Assembly (NCBI RefSeq): GCF_014873485.1
Contig: NZ_JADBDT010000001.1
Coordinates: 1,488,001 to 1,552,000, forward strand
Origin: Sphingopyxis sp. OAS728
GTDB taxonomy: Bacteria > Pseudomonadota > Alphaproteobacteria > Sphingomonadales > Sphingomonadaceae
Direction of reading: 5' to 3'
Length of the DNA stretch: 64,000 nt
The translations under genes and the position numbers were made by a program. The notes beneath the pieces were generated by a model, which was not told the origin of the DNA, searched no databases, and was given only the letters and a program-made list of their open reading frames with translations. This document shows, piece after piece, positions 24,759 to 34,199 of this stretch. Numbering within the stretch: position 1 is the stretch's first letter; the number at the start of each line of letters is the position of its first letter.

Positions 24759-26113
24759 GCCAGCACCTCCTTCAGGGTAGCGGCGAAGGCGGAAATATCC
24801 GCCTCGGTAACGGTTTCGGTAACGGCCACGACAAGGCCGTTCGCGAGACCCGCATTGTCGGGATAGAGCCGGCCGAGCGAGACGCCGCCGAGCACGCCCT
24901 TCTCCGCAAGCTTGTGAATCACCGGCCGCGCCTCGGTCGGGAGCAGCAGCGTGAATTCGTTGAAGAAGCCCGTGTTGAGCACCGACACGCCGGGGATCTT
25001 TGCGAGCTCGGTTGCCGCCGCCTTTGCCCGCGCATGGTTGATCGCGGCGAGCTGGCGCAGCCCGGCTTCGCCAAGCAAGGTCATATGGATGCTGAAAGCG
25101 AGCGCGCAGAGCCCTGAATTGGTGCAGATATTGCTCGTCGCCTTTTCGCGGCGAATATGCTGCTCGCGCGTCGACAGCGTCAGCACGAAACCGCGCTTGC
25201 CGTTCGCGTCGACGGTTTCGCCGCAAAGACGTCCCGGCATCTGGCGGACATATTTGGTCTTGCACGCGAAGAGACCGACATAGGGCCCGCCGAATTGCAG
25301 CCCGACGCCGAGCGATTGCCCCTCACCGACGACGATATCGGCGCCCATTTCGCCGGGCGACTTGATCAGGCCGAGCGCGACAGGTTCGGTGACGACCGCA
25401 ATCAGCAGCGCGCCCGCGGCCTCGCACGCTTCGGCAAGCTTGGTCATATCGTCGATACGGCCGAGGATGTCGGGATATTGGACGACGACGCAGCTCACCT
25501 CCTCGTCGATGCTGTCCGCGAGCGCCGCCCAGTCGGTGCCGGCTTCAAGGCTGGGGTCAGCGTCGACCAGCACGTCGCCGGTATATTTCGCCATCGTGCG
25601 CGCGACGCTGCGATAATGCGGGTGCAGCCCGGTCGACAGCAGCGCCTTGGCGCGCTTGGTGATGCGACGCGCCATGACGATCGCTTCCCAGCAGGCGGTC
25701 GAACCGTCGTACATCGACGCATTGGCGACGTCGGTGCCGAGCAGCCGCGCAACCTGCGACTGGAATTCGAACAGCATCTGCAACGTGCCCTGTGCGATTT
25801 CGGGCTGGTACGGCGTGTAGGCGGTCAGGAACTCGCCGCGCTGGATCAGGTGATCGACGCTCGCCGGCACATGATGGCGATAGGCGCCGGCGCCTAGGAA
25901 GAAAGGACCGTCGCCGGCGGCGCGATTCTGGCGTGACAGCGCCGCCATATGGCGCTCGACTGCGAGTTCGCTGGCATGCATCGGCAGACCCGTGATCGGG
26001 CCATCGAGCCGCGCTTCGGCTGGAACGTCGACGAACAGGTCATCAATCGACGATGCACCGATGGTCGCGAGCATCGCTGCGCGATCGTCGGATGTAAGGG
26101 GGAGGTAACGCAT
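24755..26113 (-). CDS. gcvPA: Glycine dehydrogenase (decarboxylating) subunit 1
   Basis: 452 residues from ATG 26113, 3 bases after the preceding stop; CCGGAG lies upstream within the previous gene's end. [19 protein letters not shown] and later [15 protein letters not shown] and [21 protein letters not shown] are signatures of the GcvPA subunit, which lacks the PLP lysine and forms the heterotetramer with GcvPB. Overlaps gcvPB by ATGA. Confidence 0.95.
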   Translation of the reverse strand: MRYLPLTSDDRAAMLATIGASSIDDLFVDVPAEARLDGPITGLPMHASELAVERHMAALSRQNRAAGDGPFFLGAGAYRHHVPASVDHLIQRGEFLTAYTPYQPEIAQGTLQMLFEFQSQVARLLGTDVANASMYDGSTACWEAIVMARRITKRAKALLSTGLHPHYRSVARTMAKYTGDVLVDADPSLEAGTDWAALADSIDEEVSCVVVQYPDILGRIDDMTKLAEACEAAGALLIAVVTEPVALGLIKSPGEMGADIVVGEGQSLGVGLQFGGPYVGLFACKTKYVRQMPGRLCGETVDANGKRGFVLTLSTREQHIRREKATSNICTNSGLCALAFSIHMTLLGEAGLRQLAAINHARAKAAATELAKIPGVSVLNTGFFNEFTLLLPTEARPVIHKLAEKGVLGGVSLGRLYPDNAGLANGLVVAVTETVTEADISAFAATLKEVLA

Positions 26114-26116
26114 GAA

Positions 26117-26938
26117 CTACTCCGGAGAAGAGGCTGAATTTGTGGAAAGAAGCTGCGCAACGTCCGCCAGCGAACCGCGGAAGATCGCGGGACCACTGTG
26201 CGTCGTGCTGACCCAGGGAGCGAGCCAGATGCGGAAGCCTGCGTCGCGCACACGCCGGCAAAAGGCATAATCGTCGGACAAAAGTGCCCGCGTTTCGGCT
26301 TCGACCATCGGCGAAAAGCAGGCGGCTTCATATTCGCCGACCCCATGCGCGTCGCGCTCGGCCGGATCGGGTCGGAACGCGATATCGGGAAGCGTATCGC
26401 GCAGCGTTTCGAGCACGTCGCGCCGGATGAGCATCATCGCGGTGCCGAGCCGTGAGAGCTCGACGAGATCGGTCAGCGCGAAACTCTGGCTGGGATCGAC
26501 AAACTGCAGCGCGAAATCGCCGGCGAAGCGCGCGAGATCGGCAGGATCATCCCTACCAAATCCCCGCTCGACCGCGAGTGCGACATTGCGCCAATTGACC
26601 ATCCGCCGCGGATAGGCGGCGCCAAGCACGGCGCACTCGGGCCGCGCGGTCATCGCACGTACCATCGAAAACACGTCGTCCGACGTAAAGTCGATATCGG
26701 CATCGACGAACAACATGTGCGTGCAATCGCTCGCGAGGAACATCGCCGCTAATATGTTGCGTGCGCGCGTGATCGACGGTTGATAGAGGATGAATTCGAA
26801 CCGGACCGAAATGCCATGCGCCTGCGCCCTCAGCGCGAGATCGAGCGCCGAGCGCACATAGGTACCCTGCGCCCCGTCATAGATGGGCGTCGCCACCATC
26901 AGGCGGCAGGTCGCAAGCGCAGGGTCGATGGTCGTCAC
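26117..26938 (-). CDS. GT-A-like glycosyltransferase-type protein inside the gcv operon
   Basis: 273 residues from GTG 26938, chosen because a GGGAGGGAG run lies upstream; a GTG at 26962 is possible. MVATPIYDGAQGTYVRSALDL begins a nucleotide-sugar fold, HMLFVDADIDFTSDD is the DxD motif of GT-A enzymes, and YPRRMVNW and SDDYAFCRRVRDAG follow, as in family 2-like transferases. No membrane helix. It lies 39 bases after gcvH and 3 bases before gcvPA, so it is in the operon. Role unknown. Confidence 0.68.
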   Translation of the reverse strand: MTTIDPALATCRLMVATPIYDGAQGTYVRSALDLALRAQAHGISVRFEFILYQPSITRARNILAAMFLASDCTHMLFVDADIDFTSDDVFSMVRAMTARPECAVLGAAYPRRMVNWRNVALAVERGFGRDDPADLARFAGDFALQFVDPSQSFALTDLVELSRLGTAMMLIRRDVLETLRDTLPDIAFRPDPAERDAHGVGEYEAACFSPMVEAETRALLSDDYAFCRRVRDAGFRIWLAPWVSTTHSGPAIFRGSLADVAQLLSTNSASSPE

Positions 26939-26977
26939 ACTATCTCCCTCCCCCTCCCGCACGGGAAGAGGACCGGG

Positions 26978-27349
26978 TCAAAGGTCGTCGCAGAAGGCCT
27001 TGTACGCTTTCGCGTCCATCAGCCCGTCGAGCTGGCTCTTGTCGCCGAGCGTCATGCGGAAGAACCAGCCTTCGCCTTCGGGATCCGAATTGACGAGCGC
27101 GGGATCTTCCTCGAGCTGCGCATTGCCTTCGGTCACTGTGCCATCGACGGGGGCATAGACGTCGCTCGCCGCTTTCACCGATTCGACCACCGCGGCATCG
27201 CCGCCCTGGCTGAGCTCGGCGCCGGTGTCGGGAACCTCGACGAAGACGATGTCGCCGAGCTGGCCCTGCGCGAAGTCGGTGATGCCGACCGTCGCGACGT
27301 CGCCGTCGACATCGATCCACTCATGCTCTTCGGTATAATAACGCGGCAT
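26978..27349 (-). CDS. gcvH: Glycine cleavage system H protein
   Basis: 123 residues from ATG 27349, with AGGAGG formed by the last gcvT codons. EEHEW near the N-terminus and ESVKAASD (lipoylated K59) are the H-protein signatures. It carries the aminomethyl arm between P, T and L proteins. Only 3 bases separate it from gcvT. Confidence 0.96.
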   Translation of the reverse strand: MPRYYTEEHEWIDVDGDVATVGITDFAQGQLGDIVFVEVPDTGAELSQGGDAAVVESVKAASDVYAPVDGTVTEGNAQLEEDPALVNSDPEGEGWFFRMTLGDKSQLDGLMDAKAYKAFCDDL

Positions 27350-27352
27350 CAG

Positions 27353-28489
27353 TCAACCTCCTGTTTTACGAACATAATTATGCGGAACAAAGGGCATGGC
27401 CGCCACGGTGCAATGGACCAGCTTGCCGCGCACTTCAGCGGCAATCGCGGTGCCGGCCACGGCATGGTCGCGCGGGACATAACCCATCGCGATCGGCGCG
27501 CCGACACTCGGCGCGAAGCCGCCCGACGTCACGACGCCAATCTCGTCCTCGCCGTCGAACAATTTGGCGCCTTCGCGGACAGGCAGTTTGCCATCGATGA
27601 GCAGGCCGACGCGCTTGCGCGGCGGACCGTCTTCAAGATGACCGAGAATACGCGCCGCGCCGGGGAAATTTTCTTCCTCGCGCCGACGCTTGCTGACCGC
27701 AAAACCGAGGTCGGCTTCGGCGGGGTCGATCGCGGAGGTGAGGTCATGGCCGTAAAGCGGCAGGCCCGCCTCGAGCCGCAGCGAATCGCGCGCACCGAGC
27801 CCGATCGGCTTCACTTCCGCCATCGCGCAGAGCGCGTCGGCGAAGGCCTCAAGCGCCTCGTTGGGCAGCGAGATTTCGAAGCCGTCTTCGCCCGTGTAGC
27901 CCGAGCGGCTGAGCGCAATCGCATGACCGTTCCAGGTCGCACGCGCCGCCTGCATGAAGACGAGGGTCGCCGCCTCGGGCACCAACCGCGCGAGCGCATC
28001 GACCGCCTTCGGCCCCTGCAGCGCGAGCAGGCCATAATCCTCATTGTGGTTGAGCGTGATATCGTCGGGCAGGTTTTCGCGCATATGCCCGATATCTTCC
28101 CACTTCACTGCCCCATTGACGACGATGCCATATTGGTCGCCTTCGTTGGTGACCATCAGATCGTCGAGGATGCCGCCATCTTCGTCGAGCAGCAGCGAAT
28201 AACGCATCCGGCCGGGCTTCAGTCCCGCGATATCGCCGGGAAGGAGCGTCTCGAGCGCCGCGGCGACATTGTCGCCCGATAGTGCCAGCTGCCCCATATG
28301 GCTGACGTCGAACAAGCCGGCGTTTTCGCGGACCCACAGATGTTCGGCCATGATGCCTTCATACTGGATCGGCATCCAATAACCGGCGAACTCGACCATC
28401 CGGCCGCCCTTCGCTCGATGCCAGACGTCAAGCGGCAGCGTCGCGGTGTCGACCGCCGTTTCGTCACCCGTAAATTCCGTATCGGTCAT
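27353..28489 (-). CDS. gcvT: Aminomethyltransferase (glycine cleavage T protein)
   Basis: 378 residues from ATG 28489 with GGGAGACT upstream. The folate-binding T-protein signatures are FDVSHMGQL, SLLLDEDGGILDDLMV and RSGYTGEDGFEISL. It transfers the methylene to tetrahydrofolate. First gene after the tandem glycine riboswitch, so it is switched on by glycine. The N-terminal TEFTGDETAVDTATL extension is short. Confidence 0.95.
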   Translation of the reverse strand: MTDTEFTGDETAVDTATLPLDVWHRAKGGRMVEFAGYWMPIQYEGIMAEHLWVRENAGLFDVSHMGQLALSGDNVAAALETLLPGDIAGLKPGRMRYSLLLDEDGGILDDLMVTNEGDQYGIVVNGAVKWEDIGHMRENLPDDITLNHNEDYGLLALQGPKAVDALARLVPEAATLVFMQAARATWNGHAIALSRSGYTGEDGFEISLPNEALEAFADALCAMAEVKPIGLGARDSLRLEAGLPLYGHDLTSAIDPAEADLGFAVSKRRREEENFPGAARILGHLEDGPPRKRVGLLIDGKLPVREGAKLFDGEDEIGVVTSGGFAPSVGAPIAMGYVPRDHAVAGTAIAAEVRGKLVHCTVAAMPFVPHNYVRKTGG

Positions 28490-28547
28490 GCCAGTCTCCC
28501 GCGGTTGCACGGCGTAAGCGCGGCCCGGTGCCGCACCCTGTCGCCAT

Positions 28548-28741
28548 GCCCCCTCTGTCACGGGAACCTGAGAGTTTTCCCCCATATCATGGGGTTACCC
28601 CTTCGGTGGTTCCGGTTTAGGGCCGGAACGCTTTCCAGAGTGTCCGTTCCAGCCTGCGCGGTCCTTTTGACCTGAGAGTTTCCGGGGCGGTTGCTCCTTC
28701 GGTGGTGAGGCGCCGGTTGCCCTGCCCTCACGCTCTCCCGC
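28548..28741 (-). promoter_or_regulatory. Tandem glycine riboswitch
   Basis: On the minus strand two aptamer copies follow one another. Each has an ACCACCGAAGG loop and an ACTCTCAGGT strand: in the first copy CACCGAAGGAGCAACC then ACTCTCAGGTC, with GACACTCTGG closing it; in the second CACCGAAGGGGTAACC then ACTCTCAGGTT and GACAGAGGG. These are the hallmark motifs of the cooperative glycine riboswitch. It ends ~58 bases upstream of the gcvT start, the expected place for turning on glycine cleavage. Confidence 0.92.
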
Positions 28742-28810
28742 GCGGCCGGTCGAATCTCTTGGCAGAGGCCCGACAGACGCTGCGAGCCTTGGCGCCGCCC
28801 ATTTACGGAG

Positions 28811-29458
28811 TCAATCGGCGAGCGCTCGGATTGCGTCGTTTTCGTGGATATACACGCCCGAACCACCTTTCCCGGCCAGCGCGACGATCGCGGCGGCGAC
28901 GGTATCGCCCGAAATCGAACGGTAGCGGCGAAAGGCACCATGCAGCAGCGCGTCGGTCAGGGGGGCGGCGATCGTCGCAATCCCCTCGGCCAGCCGCTGC
29001 GGCCCGGGTCGATCGCCGCGCAGCAGGCCGGGGCGGATCAGGTCGAGCCGTCGGAAATCGAGCGCACGAAGGTCGTCTTCGGTCTGCCCCTTGGTGCGGA
29101 GGTAAAAATTGCCGCTTTTTGCTGCGGCGCCGACCGAACTCACCGCAATCATATGCGGCGTGCCGGCGCGTCTGGCCGCGCCGGCAACAGCGAGGACGAG
29201 GTCGTGGTCGACGGCGCGAAATGCCTCCTGCGACCCCGCCTGCCGGATTGTGGTGCCGAGGCAGCAGATCAGGACCGCCGTCTTTTCAGCCGCGATGACT
29301 TCGGGCCAACGGTCTGAGGGAATGATGAGTTGTTTGTGGTGCGGCGCCAGTCCCTCGACATCGCGGCGCGCGAGCACGGTCACGGGCGCGTTTCCAAAGC
29401 GTTCGATCACCGCGCGCCCGATGAGCCCCGTCGCGCCGACGATCAGCGCGTCAGGCAT
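28811..29458 (-). CDS. NAD(P)-binding atypical SDR (NAD(P)H-binding oxidoreductase)
   Basis: 215 residues from ATG 29458, overlapping the dgt stop by 8 bases. The N-terminal GATGLIGRAVIERFG is the atypical-SDR nucleotide motif (GxxGxxG). CCLGTTIRQAGS, IAVSSVGA and a weak YLRTKG (Y-x-x-x-K-like) follow; this is the YwnB/HTATIP2 type. Substrate unknown. Its 3' end is separate from the riboswitch. Confidence 0.8.
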   Translation of the reverse strand: MPDALIVGATGLIGRAVIERFGNAPVTVLARRDVEGLAPHHKQLIIPSDRWPEVIAAEKTAVLICCLGTTIRQAGSQEAFRAVDHDLVLAVAGAARRAGTPHMIAVSSVGAAAKSGNFYLRTKGQTEDDLRALDFRRLDLIRPGLLRGDRPGPQRLAEGIATIAAPLTDALLHGAFRRYRSISGDTVAAAIVALAGKGGSGVYIHENDAIRALAD

Positions 29459-30623
29459 GCGCCAGCGCCCCCGGCACCGCGTCGCGGCCGAAGATATCGG
29501 CGTAACGGTCGATGGCGAAACGGTCGGTCATCCCCGCGATATAATCACCGATGTGCCGGTTTGTCGCGCATTCTTCGCCCGGCAGTCGCCCTGACCAATC
29601 CTCGCCCATCAGGCGCGGGCTTTCGGCATAGGCGGCGAACAGCCGCCCAACCACTTGATTGGCCGCTTCGGCAGCAGCGACCTGTTCGGGGTGGTGATAA
29701 AGATTGGCGTACATGAAACGCTTAAGGTCGCGCTCCTCCGCCGCGAGACCGGCCGAAAAACCGCCGAGCGTCCGGCCCGCGGCGCGCACCTCGTCTACAC
29801 TCCCAACGCCCGCCGCGGCGACATTGGCCTCGGTCGCCGCGATCACATCATTGACCATCACGCCGATCTGGTCGCGGACAAGCTCGCGCAGCAACCGATC
29901 GCGCGGCGCGCCGGGAAAGCGTCCCTCAACCGCGCGGAAATTAGCGGCGACGAAGGGCTGTTCCATCAGCTGATCGAGACACAGCAGCCCGGCGCGGAGG
30001 CCGTCGTCGATGTCATGATTGTCATAGGCGATATCGTCGGCGACCGCCGCAATCTGCGCCTCGAGGCTGGCATAGCTACCGAGATCGAGCCCAAAATCGC
30101 CGTCGATTTCGGCGAGCGCCCAACCGGGGTTCGTCACCGGGCCATTATGCTTGGCGAGCCCCTCGAGCGTTTCCCATGTCAGGTTAATACCGTCGAAGCG
30201 CGGATAGGGACATTCGAGCCGCGCGAGCGTGCGCAGCGTATGGCCGTTGTGATCGAAGCCGCCATGCGCGGCCATCGCGGCCTTGAGCGCATCCTCGCCA
30301 GCATGGCCGAAGGGCGGGTGACCGATATCATGTGCAAGGCACAGCGCCTCGGTCAAATCCTCGTTCAGCCCGAGCGCGCGCGCGATGCCGCGGCCGATCT
30401 GCGCGACCTCGATACTGTGGGTCAAGCGAACGCGATAATGGTCACCGTCGGGCGCGACAAACACCTGTGTCTTGTGGCGCAAGCGGCGAAAGGCGATCGA
30501 ATGGATGATGCGGTCGCGGTCGCGCTGGAAATCGTCGCGCGGGCCGCGCACCACACGCCCGAGTTCGGCATGACGGCGCCCGCGGCTTTGCGCGGGATCG
30601 CTGGCGCAATCGGCGACGCTCAC
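29451..30623 (-). CDS. dgt: Deoxyguanosinetriphosphate triphosphohydrolase-like protein (dGTPase)
   Basis: 390 residues from GTG 30623, which overlaps the upstream SPOR-gene stop (GTGA). HD-domain motif LTHSIEVAQ and HDIGHPPFGHAGE carry the metal ligands; DDIAYDNHDIDD is typical of the family. It hydrolyses dNTPs to nucleosides and tripolyphosphate. The size fits alphaproteobacterial Dgt. Joined by overlaps to genes on both sides. Confidence 0.9.
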   Translation of the reverse strand: MSVADCASDPAQSRGRRHAELGRVVRGPRDDFQRDRDRIIHSIAFRRLRHKTQVFVAPDGDHYRVRLTHSIEVAQIGRGIARALGLNEDLTEALCLAHDIGHPPFGHAGEDALKAAMAAHGGFDHNGHTLRTLARLECPYPRFDGINLTWETLEGLAKHNGPVTNPGWALAEIDGDFGLDLGSYASLEAQIAAVADDIAYDNHDIDDGLRAGLLCLDQLMEQPFVAANFRAVEGRFPGAPRDRLLRELVRDQIGVMVNDVIAATEANVAAAGVGSVDEVRAAGRTLGGFSAGLAAEERDLKRFMYANLYHHPEQVAAAEAANQVVGRLFAAYAESPRLMGEDWSGRLPGEECATNRHIGDYIAGMTDRFAIDRYADIFGRDAVPGALAHA

Positions 30624-32533
30624 TTGACCGGATCGACGGACTGGCCCGCCTCGCTGTTGAACAGGAAGCCGTCGCCGCCCGCCTTCTTGTAATCGCCCAG
30701 CCAATCCTGTGCCGCCTTGCGGTCCTTGAACGGCCCGACGAGCAGGCGGCGCGTCTTGCCCCATTCGGTCGTCGCACCCGACTTGCCCTTGAACACGGCG
30801 GGGCTCTTCTTGGCGAATTTGCCGAAATCGGTCGCGAGCGCCTTGGCGTTGGCGCCAGTCGCCACCTGCACCCAGATGCGCGCCGGGTTTGCCTTTTTCT
30901 CGGCCGCTTCTTCCTTCGCCTTCGCGTCGGCTTCGGCCTTGGCTTTCGCTGCCGCGCTGTCCTTCTCGCGCTTAGCCGCTTCGGCGGCATCGGCTTTGCG
31001 CTTGTCCGCCACCAGTTTGGCAAGCGTGTCGGCGCCGATCGCATTGTCAGACTGGACCAGTTCCTCGGCCGGAATCTCGATCGAGCCGACGATGTCGGCG
31101 AGCGAAGCGAGCGGCGCCGCTGAAACCGGTGCGCGCGCGACCGCTCCAGCCGATGACGGCGGCGCAGCGGGCTCGATCACGCTGGGTGTCGGCGCCGGGC
31201 TCGGCGCTGCGGCGGTCGAGCGGCCCATGTCGGCGATCGAGAAGCCCGGTCCGACCGGCCCCTTGTGGGCATCGACAGCCGTGCCGATGGGTTCCGGCGT
31301 GGCCGCGGACGGCGTAGATATCGGCGCGGATGTGGGTGCCGGGGTCGATGCGGAGGCAGCGGGGACCGGCGTGGGCGTGGGCGTGGGCGTCGATATCGGT
31401 GTCGACGCGCTCAGCGCCGGTCGAATCGCCGAACCGGGCGACGGCTGGAGCGAAGGCATCTCGGCGGTGTCGCGTCCTGCCGGCGTCGAGGCGGACGACG
31501 GCCTCGCGGTTGGCGATTTGGCGATCGGCGCGGCAGCGGCCGAGACAGGCGGCTTTGCTGCAGGCAAGGGATCGGGCTTTCGCACAGCCGTCACGGGTGT
31601 GGGCGCGGCAGACGCGATCTCTTGCCGCTTGCCGCCCGTCGTCTGGCGCTTGCCCGTTGGGACTGGCGCCGGCGAAGGCGGCGGCGAGGCCGCGGCGACC
31701 TGGACCGGCTTGCGTTTCGGCCCGAGCTGCCCGTTCGGGAAACGGCCAAAATGTGCCGCCGCCGCCTGCTGCGCCGGATTGAGCCGGTCCATCTGGACCA
31801 GATAGGGCATGATATTCTGCGCCATCGCGGGCGGCATCGTCGCATTGACGATCTCGGTCGCTTCCTTGTCGCGACCGTTCATCGCGAGGATCATCGCGCG
31901 GAGCCGCCAAGCCCCGCGGTCCTGCGCGCGAAGCTGCGGTGTCAGCATAGCAATCGCGCGATCGGCGTCGCCGCTGATCCCGAGCGACAGCGCGTAACGC
32001 CGCGTGAGTTCGTCGTTCGGGGTGATCGACAGCGCGAGCTGGTAATCGCGCTGCGCCGCGTCCTGTTGCCCCAGCAAATCGCGCGCGAGGCCGCGATCAG
32101 CCAGAAACAGCCGCTCCGACGCCCCCAGCAACTGCGCTTCGCCGAAATAATCGAGCGCGCGCGTCGGATTTTCGGAATGGACCATCGCCGAGCCGAGCGC
32201 CGCCTTGACCGCGCCGTCACGCGGGCTCGCCTGTTCGGCGCGAACGAGAAAGCCGAGCGCGGCGCGATAATCCTCGAGCTCGATCGACGCGCGGCCGGCG
32301 TCGAGCAACGCCGCTGTGTCGCTATTGTTCGACGCGATGCGCGCGAGCGCCGACGAGAGCAAGGTCCGCGCAGCCGTCCGCTTCTGCATTGCGGCCTGCG
32401 TCGCGGCATCGGGCGGCGTCACCTGCAAGGCGTGGACCGGCCCGATCAGGGCTGTCCCAAGCAACAGCACGCCGAGCGCGCCGGCAAACCGCCGTGCGCG
32501 CACCGGCCCCGCCGTCAATTTCGCTTGCCGCAT
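30620..32533 (-). CDS. TPR-repeat and SPOR-domain protein
   Basis: 637 residues from ATG 32533. An N-terminal hydrophobic segment (FAGALGVLLLGTALIGPVHA) looks like a signal peptide. Residues ~45-250 are TPR-like helices. Residues ~275-515 are Ala/Pro/Thr/Ser-rich low complexity, including a TPTPTPTP run from GGGCGT-type hexamer repeats near 31370-31395. A charged Lys/Ala/Glu helix precedes a C-terminal SPOR domain (~565-637, RIWVQVATGANAKALATDFG). SPOR binds denuded peptidoglycan at division sites, fitting its place downstream of ftsZ. Role in septal wall is inferred. Confidence 0.82.
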   Translation of the reverse strand: MRQAKLTAGPVRARRFAGALGVLLLGTALIGPVHALQVTPPDAATQAAMQKRTAARTLLSSALARIASNNSDTAALLDAGRASIELEDYRAALGFLVRAEQASPRDGAVKAALGSAMVHSENPTRALDYFGEAQLLGASERLFLADRGLARDLLGQQDAAQRDYQLALSITPNDELTRRYALSLGISGDADRAIAMLTPQLRAQDRGAWRLRAMILAMNGRDKEATEIVNATMPPAMAQNIMPYLVQMDRLNPAQQAAAAHFGRFPNGQLGPKRKPVQVAAASPPPSPAPVPTGKRQTTGGKRQEIASAAPTPVTAVRKPDPLPAAKPPVSAAAAPIAKSPTARPSSASTPAGRDTAEMPSLQPSPGSAIRPALSASTPISTPTPTPTPVPAASASTPAPTSAPISTPSAATPEPIGTAVDAHKGPVGPGFSIADMGRSTAAAPSPAPTPSVIEPAAPPSSAGAVARAPVSAAPLASLADIVGSIEIPAEELVQSDNAIGADTLAKLVADKRKADAAEAAKREKDSAAAKAKAEADAKAKEEAAEKKANPARIWVQVATGANAKALATDFGKFAKKSPAVFKGKSGATTEWGKTRRLLVGPFKDRKAAQDWLGDYKKAGGDGFLFNSEAGQSVDPVK

Positions 32534-32592
32534 GGGCAACTCATCCCGATTTCCGGCCTGCCGTGCCCGGCGGGCGGCCGCACGAAGCCCCG

Positions 32593-34047
32593 TTACTGGT
32601 TGTTCTGCCGCCCCAGGAAGCGCGGAATATCGACCCCGTCTTCCTTGCCGCCATCGTCGCTTTCGGGAGCCGAAGCCCCGCGCGACAGTCGCGACATGCG
32701 CTCGAACAACGTACCGCCGCCGATCGAGCGCGCCGGCGCTTCCTCGGCCGGGGTCGGATCCGCAGCGGGTGCCGAGCGATATTCGGCCGGCGCTTCGGGT
32801 GCGTCGAGCACGAGCTCGTCGGCGGTATCGTCATAGGTCGCGGCGACCTGCGACAATTCCATCGGCTCCTCTTCGGCGGCCGCTGCCGGAACCTCGGGCT
32901 CGGCATCGCTCAGCGAGAAGCCGGGGGCCGGATCCTTGTCCTCGGCCGCAGGCGGTTCGACCACAGGCTCTTCACGAACCGCGGGTTCGACGACCTCTTC
33001 GGCCACCGGAGCGGGCGTAGCCGCACGTGCCGGGGCGAAGGAGAAGCTGCGCGTCGCAGGCGATGCCTGAGCAACCTCGCCGCTACCGTCGATGCCCGTG
33101 GCAACGACCGATACGCGGATCTTGCCGTCGAGGCTGTCGTTGAACGCGCTGCCCCAGATGATGTTGGCGTCGGGATCGACCAGTTCGCGAATATGGTTCG
33201 CCGCCTCGTCGACTTCCATCAGGCGCATGTCCTCGCCGCCGGTGATCGAGATGATGACGCCCTTGGCGCCTGCCATCGACACGCCGTCGAGCAGCGGGTT
33301 GGCGATGGCTTTCTGTGCCGCTTCGAGTGCGCGGCCGTCGCCTTCGGCTTCGCCGGTGCCCATCATCGCCTTGCCCATTTCGCGCATCACGCTGCGCACG
33401 TCGGCAAAGTCGAGGTTGATCAGGCCGGGCATGACCATCAGGTCAGTGATCCCGCGCACGCCCTGCTGCAACACTTCGTCGGCCATCGTGAACGCTTCCT
33501 TGAAGGTCGTGTTCGGGTTGGCGACGAGGAAGAGATTCTGGTTCGGGATGACGATCAGCGTGTCGACATGCTCTTGCAGCTCGGCAATGCCGGCCTCGGC
33601 CGAACGCATGCGGCGATTGCCTTCGAAGGTGAAGGGCTTGGTCACGACGCCGACGGTCAGGATACCGCGGTCGCGCGCCGCCTTGGCGATGACCGGAGCC
33701 GCACCGGTGCCGGTGCCGCCGCCCATGCCGGCTGCGACGAAGCACATATGTGCACCGTTCAGTGCCTCTTCGACCTGCGCGATGCTTTCCTCGGCAGCCG
33801 CGCGACCGACCTCGGGCCGCGAACCCGCGCCCAGTCCCTGGGTGATCTGCGTCCCCAGCTGGATGCGGCGTTCGGCGGGCGAAGCGTTCAGCGCCTGCGC
33901 GTCGGTGTTCGCGACGACGAAATCGACGCCCTCGACCCGTGCTGCGATCATGTTTGCGATGGCATTGCCACCCGCACCGCCGACGCCGATCACCGCGATG
34001 CGCGGCTTCAGCTCGTCGACCTGCGGCGGGCCAATATTGATGCTCAT
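32593..34047 (-). CDS. ftsZ: Cell division protein FtsZ
   Basis: 484 residues from ATG 34047. GTP-binding GGGTGTG is at 109-115, the T7 synergy loop is in [13 protein letters not shown], and the C-terminal conserved peptide is DIPRFLGRQ near the end, which binds FtsA and ZipA-like partners. The long Pro/Glu/Ala linker before it (~325-470) is typical of alphaproteobacteria. It forms the Z ring. Last gene of the dcw cluster, separated from ftsA by ~150 bases and probably with its own promoter there. Confidence 0.98.
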   Translation of the reverse strand: MSINIGPPQVDELKPRIAVIGVGGAGGNAIANMIAARVEGVDFVVANTDAQALNASPAERRIQLGTQITQGLGAGSRPEVGRAAAEESIAQVEEALNGAHMCFVAAGMGGGTGTGAAPVIAKAARDRGILTVGVVTKPFTFEGNRRMRSAEAGIAELQEHVDTLIVIPNQNLFLVANPNTTFKEAFTMADEVLQQGVRGITDLMVMPGLINLDFADVRSVMREMGKAMMGTGEAEGDGRALEAAQKAIANPLLDGVSMAGAKGVIISITGGEDMRLMEVDEAANHIRELVDPDANIIWGSAFNDSLDGKIRVSVVATGIDGSGEVAQASPATRSFSFAPARAATPAPVAEEVVEPAVREEPVVEPPAAEDKDPAPGFSLSDAEPEVPAAAAEEEPMELSQVAATYDDTADELVLDAPEAPAEYRSAPAADPTPAEEAPARSIGGGTLFERMSRLSRGASAPESDDGGKEDGVDIPRFLGRQNNQ

Positions 34048-34199
34048 CAAATAGTCTCCCTGCAGCGGCGGACAGGTGCCGCTTCCCCAACTTTGCGACC
34101 CAGCCGGGCGGTAGTCCGTCCGCCCGGTTTTCTACTACCGCATTGCACTATTGTGACGTCGGAATCACCCAAAAAATTAACCTTTTCGTCGCGTATCAT

